Below are positions 54,501 to 62,845 of a stretch of 64,000 bases of DNA, piece after piece. The notes below the pieces were generated by a model. That model saw nothing but the letters and a program-made list of their open reading frames with translations, did not search any database and was not told where the DNA came from. Numbering within the stretch: the stretch's first letter is position 1; every line of letters begins with the position of its first letter. Made by a program: the position numbers and the translations under genes. The DNA is from Pseudopedobacter sp038243635 (GTDB lineage Bacteria; Bacteroidota; Bacteroidia; Sphingobacteriales; Sphingobacteriaceae): NCBI GenBank assembly GCA_038243635.1, contig JBBSQW010000006.1, positions 113,412 to 177,411 of the forward strand, given 5' to 3'.

Positions 54501-55374
54501 CTTCGAGATTCAGAAAAATATAATTTATAAAGGTAAAGCAACTGTAAGCAATGGCGCTTTCAGTTTTGATTTTATTGTCCCTCGAGATATTAATTTGCAA
54601 GTAGGGAAGGGCAAAATTAGCTATTATGCAAATAACCAAAACTTGGATGCAAATGGTTTTAATACAGCTATAAAAGTCGGGACAGTTGCTGCCAACGCAC
54701 AAATTGATAAAGTTGGTCCGTTGGTACAGGTTTATTTAAATGATGAAAACTTTGTTTCTGGCGGAATTACCAATACAGATCCAATTTTGCTAGTTAACTT
54801 GAACGATGAAAACGGGATAAATACAACTGGAATAGGTATTGGGCATGATATTGTCGCGACATTAAGTTCTGCAACTATGAAAGATAAGAGCATTGTTCTT
54901 AATCAATATTATGAGTTAAATTTAGATTCGTACCAAGCCGGGAAAGTAAAATATCCGTTAAGTGGACTCGTTCCTGGTTTATATGCCGTTAAAGTTAAAG
55001 CTTGGGACGTCTTTAACAATTCGGCAGAACAAATGATCGACTTTGAAGTTAAAGCAACAGAAAAGCTGCAATTGTCACACGTTTTAAATTATCCAAACCC
55101 GTTCAGCAGCCGAACAAGTTTCCAGTTTGAACATAATTATCCTAATGAGAATTTAGAAGTACAAGTGAATATCAAAACCATTACTGGGCGGTTAATTAAA
55201 ACCATTAACCAGAGCGTTTATACCACAGGGAATCGTGTAAATAATATACTATGGGATGCCAAAGATGATTTCGGTGAAAAAGTTGCTAGGGGCATATACG
55301 TTTATGAACTAAAAGTACGTTGTACCAACGGTGGTTTTGTGGCCCGAAGGACAGAAAAATTACTGATACTTTAA
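51514..55374 (+). CDS. porU: type IX secretion system sortase PorU
   Basis: 1286 residues. The reading frame opens after a TAA at 51508, with no ATG in front of the signal peptide (KQITIAFLFGICFLKSYAQ), so TTG 51514 or TTG 51520 must be the start. The gingipain-like C25 domain lies at about 550-930, with His797 in NYTGHGGESGWAQERVL and Cys831 in FTATCSFSRWDDPE. A C-terminal domain with LNYPNPFSSRTSFQF and a FlgD-like fold follows. PorU cuts off the C-terminal signal of T9SS cargo and attaches anionic LPS. Likely client in this window: the GH26 at 15.2 kb. porV follows 38 bp later. Confidence 0.95.
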   Translation: MILKITVYKQITIAFLFGICFLKSYAQNQSEIYKVNWASDTVIFNLAVLKTTQDYFPRFRPDVFGDLPSVHLKIPVNALNNSVKIVINESSNATLGNNQNTTQAVAKNIKSDLQLTYYSSTENKQTFLLISFLPIYRDANGSLRKVNSFRLQLNSIKNNATSTTYSARAYENNSVLASGNWYKIAVKDEGVYKIDYSFLKKLGVDVDQINPKNIRLYGNGGFMLPQQNTAPRLDDLKENAIEVVGEADAKFDAGDYIVFYNPGNTRWTLTAQQNFEHQQNVYSDSSYYFINVDKGAGKRVTPSVNPTQTPNYSSNSFDDYQLYEKDLYGLITTKIKSGREWFGEDFEFTNSRDFDFDISGIVSSEPVFVKTKMAIRSNANSSAKVSVNNQTLYDLTSSGLPLNFETDFAKSVESINSITGLSGNIAKININYGKVNSTSNAWLDYIELNAKRNYSAFKGHLHFRDKSSVANGNITQFNLGSLPADARVWNVTDFTEVQSQKLNITGATANFISSTPNLKEFVAFEPSAFKIPDAIGKVPNQNLHGLSGADFLMVTAPQFLSEAKRLAEFRKSTQGLAYQVVTTEQVFNEFSSGKRDASAIRDFVKMFYDRAGANPNLQPKYLLLFGKGSFDNRGLKFNQNNFVVTYQSQNSLSPTASYTSDDYFGLLDDNEGEFPEDYTTNPGLLDIAIGRIPAKTLEEAKNVVDKLITYDGAISFGDWRNQIAIVADDEDNNLHLNQAEANAALITQNNQNFNIDKIYFDAFQQESAAGGTAYPKAKEAINQKINSGTLLINYTGHGGESGWAQERVLTLTDINSWQNKDNLAVIFTATCSFSRWDDPETVSGGELSLIRKDNGVPSIFSTTRIVYSSYNFDLNQSFLKALLNPANQNKRISFGQIFKEAKNNNVGGLNINSRNFTLLGDPTALFPIPVNGVTTTSLPDTLKAGGKVTIKGFVNSPSGQILNQFNGVIYPTIYDKPTTISTLGQDMGLNGSYVQNFEIQKNIIYKGKATVSNGAFSFDFIVPRDINLQVGKGKISYYANNQNLDANGFNTAIKVGTVAANAQIDKVGPLVQVYLNDENFVSGGITNTDPILLVNLNDENGINTTGIGIGHDIVATLSSATMKDKSIVLNQYYELNLDSYQAGKVKYPLSGLVPGLYAVKVKAWDVFNNSAEQMIDFEVKATEKLQLSHVLNYPNPFSSRTSFQFEHNYPNENLEVQVNIKTITGRLIKTINQSVYTTGNRVNNILWDAKDDFGEKVARGIYVYELKVRCTNGGFVARRTEKLLIL

Positions 55375-55412
55375 CCTAAACACTTATATTACGCATTAAT
55401 TAATTTTACGAG

Positions 55413-56579
55413 ATGAAGATAAAGATTTACGCATATATTGCTGCGGTTACTTGCAGTGCAACTTTATTTAATAATGCATTTGCGCAAAACTCTACAGACG
55501 GAAGACAGGGAAATACCATTACTACCGCCGTACCTTTTTTATTGATTAATCCAGACGCTCGTTCTGGAGCAATGGGTGATGTTAGTGTAGCCATTTCGCC
55601 AGATGTTAATGCAACACATTCAAACCCAGCCAAGTTGGCTTTTATGAAAGATCCTTACGGTTTTGGTTTAGCGTACAGCCCTTGGTTACAAAAGTTAGTT
55701 CCAGATATTAATTTGGCTTATTTAAACGGTTATTATAAGTTAGATGAGCGGAATACTTTAGGTGCATCTTTGCGCTATTTTTCTTTAGGAAATATTCAGT
55801 TTGTTGATGTTAATCAGATCCAACAAGGTGAGGCTAATCCGAACGAACTAGCATTTGACGTTTCTTATGCTCGTAGCTTTGGAGAGAATTTTTCTTTGGG
55901 TACGGCATTGCGCTATATCTCGTCTAATTTAGGCGCTGGGCAATTAAATAATGAGGAAACTCAGCCCGGTACTGCAGTTGCCGCGGATATTTCAGCGTTT
56001 TACACTACAGGAGCTACCTTGTTTAGTAAAAACGCAACGGTTTCTGCCGGTTTAGATATTTCAAACATCGGCACTAAAATGAGCTATACTGATGGTGGAC
56101 CGAAATACTTTTTACCTACTAACATGCGCTTAGGTGGTTCAGCAACAATACATGCTGATGATTATAACGATTTCTCATTTTCATTAGACTTAAACAAGCT
56201 TTTGGCGCCAACCAGTCCAACTTACGATAAAGGCGTAATTATTGCCGGCCAAGATCCCAACCGTTCTGTTCCCGCCGGAATTTTTGGTTCATTTACTGAT
56301 GCACCAGGCGGCGGTAAAGAAGAATTACAGGAGATAAGTATTGGTGCCGGAGCAGAATATTGGTATAACCAGCAATTTGCAATTAGAGCAGGTTATTTTT
56401 ATGAAAACCCAAACAAAGGAAATCGAAAGTATTTAACGTTAGGTTTGGGTTTACGCTACAATATTGTTGATTTAGATTTTTCTTATTTATTAGCAAACCA
56501 GCAAACATCGCCTTTGGCAAATACTTTGCGTTTTTCATTGCTATTTAATTTTGCAGCACCAGGTAAAGTAGGCATGTAA
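55413..56579 (+). CDS. porV: T9SS outer membrane shuttle protein PorV
   Basis: 388 residues. Signal peptide ending NAFAQ, then ITTAVPFLLINPDARSGAMG followed by DVSVAISPDVNATHSNPAKL, the PorV/LptO hallmark of the FadL-like barrel. The C-terminal strands end NTLRFSLLFNFAAPGKVGM. PorV carries cargo from the SprA translocon to the PorU sortase. Its stop overlaps the ispF start (TAATG). Confidence 0.95.
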   Translation: MKIKIYAYIAAVTCSATLFNNAFAQNSTDGRQGNTITTAVPFLLINPDARSGAMGDVSVAISPDVNATHSNPAKLAFMKDPYGFGLAYSPWLQKLVPDINLAYLNGYYKLDERNTLGASLRYFSLGNIQFVDVNQIQQGEANPNELAFDVSYARSFGENFSLGTALRYISSNLGAGQLNNEETQPGTAVAADISAFYTTGATLFSKNATVSAGLDISNIGTKMSYTDGGPKYFLPTNMRLGGSATIHADDYNDFSFSLDLNKLLAPTSPTYDKGVIIAGQDPNRSVPAGIFGSFTDAPGGGKEELQEISIGAGAEYWYNQQFAIRAGYFYENPNKGNRKYLTLGLGLRYNIVDLDFSYLLANQQTSPLANTLRFSLLFNFAAPGKVGM

Positions 56580-57055
56580 TGAAGATAAAAGTAGGCTTTG
56601 GTTTTGATGTTCACCAGTTAAAAGAAGGACATCCATTTATTTTAGGTGGTGTACATTTAGAACATCATAAAGGCGCATTTGGGCATTCAGATGCTGATGT
56701 TTTGGCTCACGCTATTTCTGATGCACTTTTAGGAGCTGCCAATTTAGGAGATATAGGCTATCATTTTAAAAACACAGACGAGCGTTGGAAAGGCATTGAT
56801 AGTTTAATATTGTTAAAAGAATGTGTTAGAATGATTAATGAAGTGGGTTATAGCATTAATAATATTGATGCGATGCTTTGCATTGAAGCTCCAAAAATTA
56901 GCCCTTATATACCCGAAATGAAAAAGTATCTTGCTTTAGCCATGTCAATAGACGCAGAAGATATTTCTATAAAAGCTACTACAAATGAAACGATGGGTTT
57001 TATTGGTAGAGAAGAAGGTGTAGTAGCTTATGCAGTTTGTCTGATACAGAAATAG
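56579..57055 (+). CDS. ispF: 2-C-methyl-D-erythritol 2,4-cyclodiphosphate synthase
   Basis: 158 residues, the standard length. IKVGFGFDVHQL with the zinc ligands Asp and His, LGGVHLEHHKGAFGHSDADV, LLGAANLGDIGYHF and ATTNETMGFIGREEGVVAYA are the IspF signature. It makes the cyclic diphosphate in the MEP isoprenoid pathway. Translationally coupled to porV, though functionally unrelated. Confidence 0.97.
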   Translation: MKIKVGFGFDVHQLKEGHPFILGGVHLEHHKGAFGHSDADVLAHAISDALLGAANLGDIGYHFKNTDERWKGIDSLILLKECVRMINEVGYSINNIDAMLCIEAPKISPYIPEMKKYLALAMSIDAEDISIKATTNETMGFIGREEGVVAYAVCLIQK

Positions 57056-57092
57056 TTGGCTTAATTAATTAGTTACAGCATGGGGTAATCAT

Positions 57093-57120
57093 AAAAACGA
57101 CCTTGAGTCGTTTTTTAATG
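57093..57120 (+). terminator. ispF terminator
   Basis: A 9 bp stem (aaaaacgac 57093-57101, gtcgttttt 57107-57115) with loop cttga and a T run. Confidence 0.75.
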
Positions 57121-57601
57121 GAGTAGTTTTGATAGCATCTAACATTTAACGATTTACAAATTCGATTTAAATTCTGTCAGCTTGTAGTTCAAATCTCAAA
57201 CCAACGCATCTGTTTTTGAGGTTTTTAAAATGTGATCAAGAGAAAGTTAACTTCCTCCAATATCAAATAACAAACGGCGCAAGGTTAAATGGGTAAAAAA
57301 CTCATAGAAATATAGCTTTTTTTTAGAAAGAACAACGAAATATTCTATTTCCGCTTTGCAGGAACGCTATAAAAAAGAAATCGCATTGTTTTTAACTATA
57401 GACACGATGTATCTATCTTGTATAATATCACGATAATACATATAAACGGTATAATCAAAATTTTAGCTATTTTGCGATTGATAATAAGTAGCAATCTTTA
57501 ACTGCAGAAATCAAAAACCATTTTTTTAAACAAAGTTCTTAATATTGCTACTACTAAAAATAGTCTCAGAATTAGAGCACAACAAACAAACCTTTATTTT
57601 A
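57121..57601. other. 480 bp intergenic region, no gene seen
   Basis: AT-rich, with stop codons in all frames and no tRNA-like fold that I can see. It presumably holds the promoter of the cytochrome-receptor-ThuA run. Long A/T runs (such as 57308-57320) make motif calls unreliable. Confidence 0.5.
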
Positions 57602-57988
57602 ATGAAAATTAAACCCGTATTTTTTCTAAACATACTTTTTGCAGGCGTATGTTTTGTAATTACCAGCACAGCTGTTTCTGCACAGACAGCAAAAAATAAA
57701 ACTACCGCCACGGTTAAACTAACAGCTACCGAATTAGAAGAAGGCAAAATCTTGATTTCTAAATCAGATTGTTTAGCCTGCCATAAACTAGACGTTAAGC
57801 TAATAGGACCTAGTTATAGAGATGTTGCAAAAAAATACCCAGCAACAGAAGCCAACTACAATTTATTGATTGAAAAAATCATCAAAGGCGGTGCTGGTGT
57901 TTGGGGTAAAATGTCTATGTCTCCTCACACTACATTAAAAGTAGCGGACGCAATGAAAATAGTGAAGTATATTTTGTCTATTAAATAA
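57602..57988 (+). CDS. periplasmic class I c-type cytochrome
   Basis: 128 residues from ATG 57602; longer frames begin upstream of a poor start and break the signal peptide. Signal peptide ending AVSAQ. One heme site CLACHK (about residue 58-63), LIGPSYRDVAKKYPAT with the Pro behind the heme, and GVWGKMSMSPH, whose Met is the likely sixth heme ligand. A small soluble electron carrier. It precedes the TonB-dependent receptor by 9 bp, so they are co-transcribed. Confidence 0.9.
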   Translation: MKIKPVFFLNILFAGVCFVITSTAVSAQTAKNKTTATVKLTATELEEGKILISKSDCLACHKLDVKLIGPSYRDVAKKYPATEANYNLLIEKIIKGGAGVWGKMSMSPHTTLKVADAMKIVKYILSIK

Positions 57989-57997
57989 GATCCATCC

Positions 57998-60352
57998 ATG
58001 AAAAAAATCACGCTTTTATGTCTATTAATGTCGACCGTTTTTTTTACATCGGCTATACAATCGGTTGTCTGGAAAGGAAAGTTGAGTAACGATGCCGGGG
58101 AGCCAATATCAAACGCTACCGTACAACTCTTAAATACCAACTTTTTTTCGGAGTCAAATGCTGTTGGCGAGTTTAGTTTTCACAACGTTCCAGCAGGCGA
58201 CTACGTTATTAAAATTAATGCAATTGGTTATGCTACGTTTAATCAAAAAATAAACATTCAAAATGAAAAAGAAAATACCGTGATCTTTAAACTAGTTACT
58301 TATGGAAATCAGCTAGATGAAGTAACGGTGAGTGCGCAAAAGCGAGAAGAAAACCCGCAGGATTTACCTTTGAGCATCTCTACCCTTTCTGATAAACAGA
58401 TCACGCAATACAAGATTTGGGATGTTAAAGACATTACCGCAATAGTCCCGAATTTATACGCCTCCAACCCCGGCGATAACCGTAATGTAACTTCTATTAG
58501 AGGAATTACCAGCACATCTTACGACCCAGCCGTAGCAGTTTACATTGATGGTGTTAATCAGTTTAGTTTAGATACTTATATTTCGCAGTTGCAAGACATA
58601 GAGCGAATTGAGGTTTTACGCGGTCCGCAAGGAACACTTTACGGCAGAAACGCAATGGGCGGTGTAATTAACATCATTACCAAACAACCGCGAAATGTAA
58701 CCGAAGGTTTTGCAGAAATAGGCATTAGCAATTATAATCAACAACGCATCAATGCAGGCATCAAGCTACCTGTTGTGAAAGATAAATTGTTTTTTGGCGC
58801 CAGTGGTTTATTTAACAGAAGAGATGGTTTTTACACCAATACCTTTAACGACTCTAATTTTGATAAACAAAACACTACAATGGGAAATTACTATTTAAAG
58901 TTTTTGCCAAGTTCTAAACTGGCCATTACTTTAAACGCTAAACACATCAAAAGCAATAATAATGGCGCTTTCCCTTTAGCTTCAAGTATTAACGATGCGT
59001 TAGAAAACCCTTTCCAGCTAAATCAAAACAACATTGCTAAAATGGTAGACAAAAATTTCAACACAAGTTTGTCTTTAAACTATACCGCTGAAAATTTCAA
59101 CATCGTTTCGCAAACGGCATATCAAAGTAATTATAGAATTTATAAAAGTCCTATTGATGCTGACTTTTCTCCAATCGACGGTTATTCCATCGTCAACAAC
59201 TACGGCAAAGAATGGAATAACGTAAATGTGCTTAGTCAAGAGTTGAGATTTAGTTCAAACGCTACCTCAGTCTCTAAATTAAAGTGGATTGCAGGCACCT
59301 ACTTATTCCATCAAGATAATCCAGGAAAACAAGGTACCCACATAGGGAGTGATGGTAATTTACTGGGTGCACCAGAAAGCAATATAACCTCTATCAACAC
59401 CAATATTGGCAAAGCGAATGGAGTAGCGGTATTTGGTCAAGGTACTTATGCACTTTCCAGTAAGCTGGATGCAATTTTTGGCTTGCGCTATGATTTGGAA
59501 AGCCGAAAGCTAAATATTAAAGGTGAAGAACAGCCAGCCGGCGGTAGTATAACAACTAAGTTCCCCGAAGCTTCAAAATCAGAAAATTTTACAGCTTTTA
59601 GCCCAAAAGTAGGTCTGCAATATAAAACGTCTCAAAATTCGATACTTTTTGCTACTTATAACAGAGGTTTTAGAACGGGCGGAATCAGCCAGTTATCTGG
59701 CGAGCGAAATGAAGCGTTATTAACTTACGAGCCAGAATTGAGTAATAATTTCGAAATCGGTTCAAAAAATACTTTTCTTGAAAATAAGTTCAGAGTAAAT
59801 TTAGCGGCTTTTTATATCGTAGTTAATAACGCTCAAGTACCTACTCTACTTTTGCCAGATGCCATTACAGTAACCGAAAACGTTGGGAAATTGAATAGTA
59901 AAGGTGTAGAACTACAACTGGATATTGTACCAATAAAAAACTTGGAGATTAACTACAATTTTGGCTTTACAGATGCAAAATATAAGCAACTTGATTTGCC
60001 AGATAACGGCACTACACAAAGCTTCAAAAATAACAAACAGTTGTTTACGCCAACCACAACGTCTATGTTGGCTGCGCAATACAACCATCAACTCTATGCA
60101 AACATTAGCACATTTGCAAGGTTTGAATGGCGTTATTTAGGCGAACAATATTTTGATTTGGCTAATAATTTAAAGCAAAATCCGTATCACCTAATAAATG
60201 CAAGATTGGGGCTGGCTTTAAAACAGTTTGAGCTTACATTCTGGGCTGAGAACTTAGCTGATAAAACTTATGTTGACTACGCTTATAACTTTGGTGCGGC
60301 GCATTTAGGTACGCCCCGTACCTACGGAATACTTTTACGAGCCAATTTTTAA
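57998..60352 (+). CDS. TonB-dependent receptor
   Basis: 784 residues. Signal peptide (FFTSAIQS region), carboxypeptidase-like domain (WKGKLSNDAGEPISNATVQL, about 26-105), TonB box near LDEVTVSAQKR, plug with NVTSIRGITSTSYDPAVAVY and IERIEVLRGPQGTLYGRNAM followed by GGVINIITKQP, then a barrel ending TYGILLRANF. The length and plug are those of siderophore/small-molecule receptors, not SusC. There is no SusD partner. It sits between a cytochrome and a ThuA protein, so the ligand might be a sugar derivative or a metal complex; not assignable. Confidence 0.93.
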   Translation: MKKITLLCLLMSTVFFTSAIQSVVWKGKLSNDAGEPISNATVQLLNTNFFSESNAVGEFSFHNVPAGDYVIKINAIGYATFNQKINIQNEKENTVIFKLVTYGNQLDEVTVSAQKREENPQDLPLSISTLSDKQITQYKIWDVKDITAIVPNLYASNPGDNRNVTSIRGITSTSYDPAVAVYIDGVNQFSLDTYISQLQDIERIEVLRGPQGTLYGRNAMGGVINIITKQPRNVTEGFAEIGISNYNQQRINAGIKLPVVKDKLFFGASGLFNRRDGFYTNTFNDSNFDKQNTTMGNYYLKFLPSSKLAITLNAKHIKSNNNGAFPLASSINDALENPFQLNQNNIAKMVDKNFNTSLSLNYTAENFNIVSQTAYQSNYRIYKSPIDADFSPIDGYSIVNNYGKEWNNVNVLSQELRFSSNATSVSKLKWIAGTYLFHQDNPGKQGTHIGSDGNLLGAPESNITSINTNIGKANGVAVFGQGTYALSSKLDAIFGLRYDLESRKLNIKGEEQPAGGSITTKFPEASKSENFTAFSPKVGLQYKTSQNSILFATYNRGFRTGGISQLSGERNEALLTYEPELSNNFEIGSKNTFLENKFRVNLAAFYIVVNNAQVPTLLLPDAITVTENVGKLNSKGVELQLDIVPIKNLEINYNFGFTDAKYKQLDLPDNGTTQSFKNNKQLFTPTTTSMLAAQYNHQLYANISTFARFEWRYLGEQYFDLANNLKQNPYHLINARLGLALKQFELTFWAENLADKTYVDYAYNFGAAHLGTPRTYGILLRANF

Positions 60353-60363
60353 AACCCCGTATC

Positions 60364-61116
60364 ATGAATTTAAAAAAAATAAAATCCTTACAGCTCATCT
60401 TATTATTTGTAGCTGCTATTTTAGCATTCTCTGCGGAGAATGCTCTAGCTATGAAGTCTTACAAAGTGTTAGTTTTTAGTAAAACGACAGGATTTCACCA
60501 TCAATCAATTCCGTTAGGTATAAAAGCAATCATGAAGCTTGGAGAAGAAAACGGTTTTAAAACAGATACTACAACAAACGGTATGGATTTTAACATCGAA
60601 AACTTAAAAAAATATAAAGCGGTGATTTTTCTAAGTCCAACCGGCGATGTGTTAAATAACGAGCAGCAAAAAGCATTTGAGCAATATATTAAAGGTGGTG
60701 GTGGTTTTGTTGGCATACATGCGGCAACGGATTGCGAATATGATTGGGCTTGGTACGGTAACCTAGTTGGGGCGTATTTCAGCAGTCATCCTAACCAACA
60801 AGAAGCTGTTTTAAAAGTGACAGATCAAACACATATTTCTACCAAACACCTTCCGAAAAAATGGAAAAGAAAAGATGAATGGTATAACTTTAAATGGATG
60901 GCAAAGAATTTAAATGTGCTAATTTCTATAGATGAAAATTCTTATGATGCAGGAAAAGGTAAAATGGATGAAAACCACCCTATGGCTTGGTATCATGATT
61001 TTGATGGCGGCAGAGCATTTTATACTGGACTAGGTCATACCGATGAATCCTACCAAGAGGACTTATTTTTAAAACATTTACTAGGTGGAATCAGTTACGC
61101 AATGGGAAGAAAATAA
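60364..61116 (+). CDS. ThuA-domain (trehalose utilisation-like) protein
   Basis: 250 residues. Signal peptide (LILLFVAAILAFSAENALA). ThuA fold, related to glutamine amidotransferase class I: YKVLVFSKTTGFHHQSIPLG, KYKAVIFLSPTGDVLNNEQ, GGGGFVGIHAATDCEYDWAW, HPMAWYHDFDGGRAFYTGLG. Many such proteins stand beside c-type cytochromes and sugar dehydrogenases in Bacteroidota and are thought to act on sugars; the reaction is unknown. It follows the receptor by 11 bp. Confidence 0.9.
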   Translation: MNLKKIKSLQLILLFVAAILAFSAENALAMKSYKVLVFSKTTGFHHQSIPLGIKAIMKLGEENGFKTDTTTNGMDFNIENLKKYKAVIFLSPTGDVLNNEQQKAFEQYIKGGGGFVGIHAATDCEYDWAWYGNLVGAYFSSHPNQQEAVLKVTDQTHISTKHLPKKWKRKDEWYNFKWMAKNLNVLISIDENSYDAGKGKMDENHPMAWYHDFDGGRAFYTGLGHTDESYQEDLFLKHLLGGISYAMGRK

Positions 61117-61118
61117 AT

Positions 61119-61385
61119 TACACGATAGACACAATTCCGCAGAAGCTAATCAAAATATTACTTCACGGACTAATAGGACCACTTGATGGGAAAAGCTATA
61201 CAACTAATTTGATGCCTTCCGTTGCGGAGAGTGATGGTGTTTATATTTCTTCGGTATTAAGTTACATCAGAAATGATTTGGGAAATTAAGGACGTATTGT
61301 AAAGCCAGAAGAAGTTGCGAAAATTAGAAAAGTTACAGCTTCCAGAACCCTTCCCTATACCATGGAAGAGTTAGATAAAAGATAG
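61119..61385 (+). pseudogene. C-terminal remnant of a second c-type cytochrome
   Basis: In one frame directly after ThuA the sequence reads IPQKLIKILLHGLIGPLDGK, LMPSVAESDGVYISSVLSYI, then RNDLGN and an in-frame TAA at 61287, and continues GRIVKPEEVAKIRKVTASRT, LPYTMEELDKR to TAG 61383. This is the end of a cytochrome c domain of the type attached to sugar dehydrogenases (LLHG-GP-GK, SVLSYIRN, MEEL). The heme-binding half is gone. No start codon. Confidence 0.65.
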
Positions 61386-61519
61386 TTATGAATGCGAATC
61401 AACTCAAGAAAATCTTAAATTTCTAATTTAGTAGTTTACACGAGAGGAAGAAAAAAAGTAACAGTAAATTCTGAGTTAGTTTTGGACGATAATTAGCTTT
61501 AGATAGATTTAAGATTTAA

Positions 61520-61560
61520 GGGGCGGTAAAATTGTTTCAACAATTTTACCGCCCCTTTTT
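61520..61560 (+). terminator. strong terminator after the ThuA run
   Basis: A perfect 17 bp stem (61520-61536 with 61539-61555) headed by ggggcggtaaaattg, followed by five T. The 61386-61519 stretch in front holds no supported gene. Confidence 0.8.
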
Positions 61561-61659
61561 ATTACTACTTCTAAATACATATCTGTGAAATGGAGGTGTT
61601 TGTATAATTAATTGTAATAAGCTGTCGTAAATAAGTGCCCAATAGAAGTCCAATTATTT

Positions 61660-62355
61660 TTATAAAATCTTTGCGTCAATTTCCTGATCCGATATTTTCA
61701 GCATACTTAACTCAACGCCTGCATCGGCGAAAGCTTTCTTTGCTTCCTCATGGTCAACTGTGATGTAGCCAAAAGTATCGTAATGCATCGCAATAATGTT
61801 TTTACATTTTATAAAATCACTGGCAATGATTGCATCGGCAATCCCCATGGTGAAATTATCGCCAATAGGTAAAAAGGCGTAGTCAATATCAAACAATTCG
61901 CCGGTGAGTTTCATGTCTTGCGTTAAGGCAGTGTCTCCTGCGTAGTATAGTGTTTTTCCACCGGCTTGGATGATAAAGCCAGCGGCTGTTCCACCATAAG
62001 TTCCGTCAGGTAACGAATTAGAATGTGCTGCGAACATCATCTTTACTTTTCCGAAATCAAATTGCCAGGCGCCACCTAAGTTCATGGGATGTCCGTTATC
62101 TACACCTTGTTTCTTTAGCCATTCGATAATTTCAAATGAGCTTACAACTTTTGCTTTCGTTCGTTTTGCAATTGAAACTAAATCAGCAACATGATCTTCG
62201 TGACCATGACTTACTAAAATATAGTCGCAATTAATTTGTTCAACGTCAATATCCTTTGCCAGTTCATTAGGTGTGATAAATGGATCAAATAAAACCTTTG
62301 TTCCATCAATTTCTAATAAAAAGCAAGATTGTCCAAAATAATTTACCTTCATCAT
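61660..62355 (-). CDS. UPF0173 metal-dependent hydrolase (metallo-beta-lactamase fold)
   Basis: 231 residues, start at ATG 62355 or 62352. VNYFGQSCFLLEIDGTKVLF, the zinc motif HxHxDH as LVSHGHEDHVADLV, MFAAHSNS, LYYAGDTALTQDMKL and MHYDTFGY are the ligands and framework of the UPF0173/YtkL family. Substrate unknown. It follows ybaB by 5 bp on the same strand. Confidence 0.92.
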   Translation of the reverse strand: MMKVNYFGQSCFLLEIDGTKVLFDPFITPNELAKDIDVEQINCDYILVSHGHEDHVADLVSIAKRTKAKVVSSFEIIEWLKKQGVDNGHPMNLGGAWQFDFGKVKMMFAAHSNSLPDGTYGGTAAGFIIQAGGKTLYYAGDTALTQDMKLTGELFDIDYAFLPIGDNFTMGIADAIIASDFIKCKNIIAMHYDTFGYITVDHEEAKKAFADAGVELSMLKISDQEIDAKIL

Positions 62356-62360
62356 TGTGT

Positions 62361-62678
62361 TTATTTTTTACCAAAAAGGTTGGCAAAACCATCTATTCCA
62401 CCAAGCATTTGATTGGTCATGGCACTCATTTCTGCCTGCGATACATTTTCTGCTTGTACTAAAACTTTATTAATTGCAACAACCAAAACGTCCTCTAAAG
62501 CTTCAATGCCATTTTCTTTCAAAAAGCTTTCGTTTATACTAATGCTTTTAATTGTTTTTCCAGCAGTAGCGGTTACTTTAATGGCGCCACCTTCTGCTTG
62601 TTCACTTAAGGTAACAGTTTCTAATCTTTTTTTAACTTCTTCAGCTTTTTGCTGCGCTTCGAATATTTTATCAAACAT
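62361..62678 (-). CDS. YbaB/EbfC family nucleoid-associated protein
   Basis: 105 residues. N-terminal helix MFDKIFEAQQKAEEVKKRLE, beta sheet GAIKVTATAGKTIKSISINE, and the C-terminal ALEDVLVVAINKVLVQAENV, then MLGGIDGFANLFG. A dimeric DNA-binding protein with tweezers-like helices. It is normally next to dnaX-recR, which are not here. Confidence 0.9.
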   Translation of the reverse strand: MFDKIFEAQQKAEEVKKRLETVTLSEQAEGGAIKVTATAGKTIKSISINESFLKENGIEALEDVLVVAINKVLVQAENVSQAEMSAMTNQMLGGIDGFANLFGKK

Positions 62679-62804
62679 TTTTTAGATTTTTAATGATGAG
62701 CAAAACTCGCTTATGTTTTTGATAATAAAAAATCATCTTTGAGATTGCCTGTAAAACAGTGATTTCCACAATTACCTGTCAAAATTTGCACCAAAAATAA
62801 AATA

Positions 62805-62820
62805 TTGGCATAGCTCTTGG
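62805..62820 (+). promoter_or_regulatory. sigma-54-like promoter of the outer-membrane barrel gene
   Basis: TTGGCATagctcTTGG has GG pairs at 62807-62808 and 62819-62820 with the 10 nt spacing of -24/-12 promoters. As at csbD, the -12 element is TTGG. It ends 25 nt before the ATG. Confidence 0.45.
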
Positions 62821-62845
62821 TGTTCCCTCCGTAAATAATTAAAAA

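Noticed and set aside
57121..57601. tRNA or riboswitch in the long gap before the cytochrome
   Set aside because: I found no cloverleaf, no CCA end and no known aptamer core by eye. The region is too AT-rich for confident folding without a program.
61400..61499. Short in-frame peptide VVYTRGRKKVTVNSELVL after the cytochrome remnant
   Set aside because: It has no start codon and no family I can name. It might be a further gene remnant, but the evidence is too thin.
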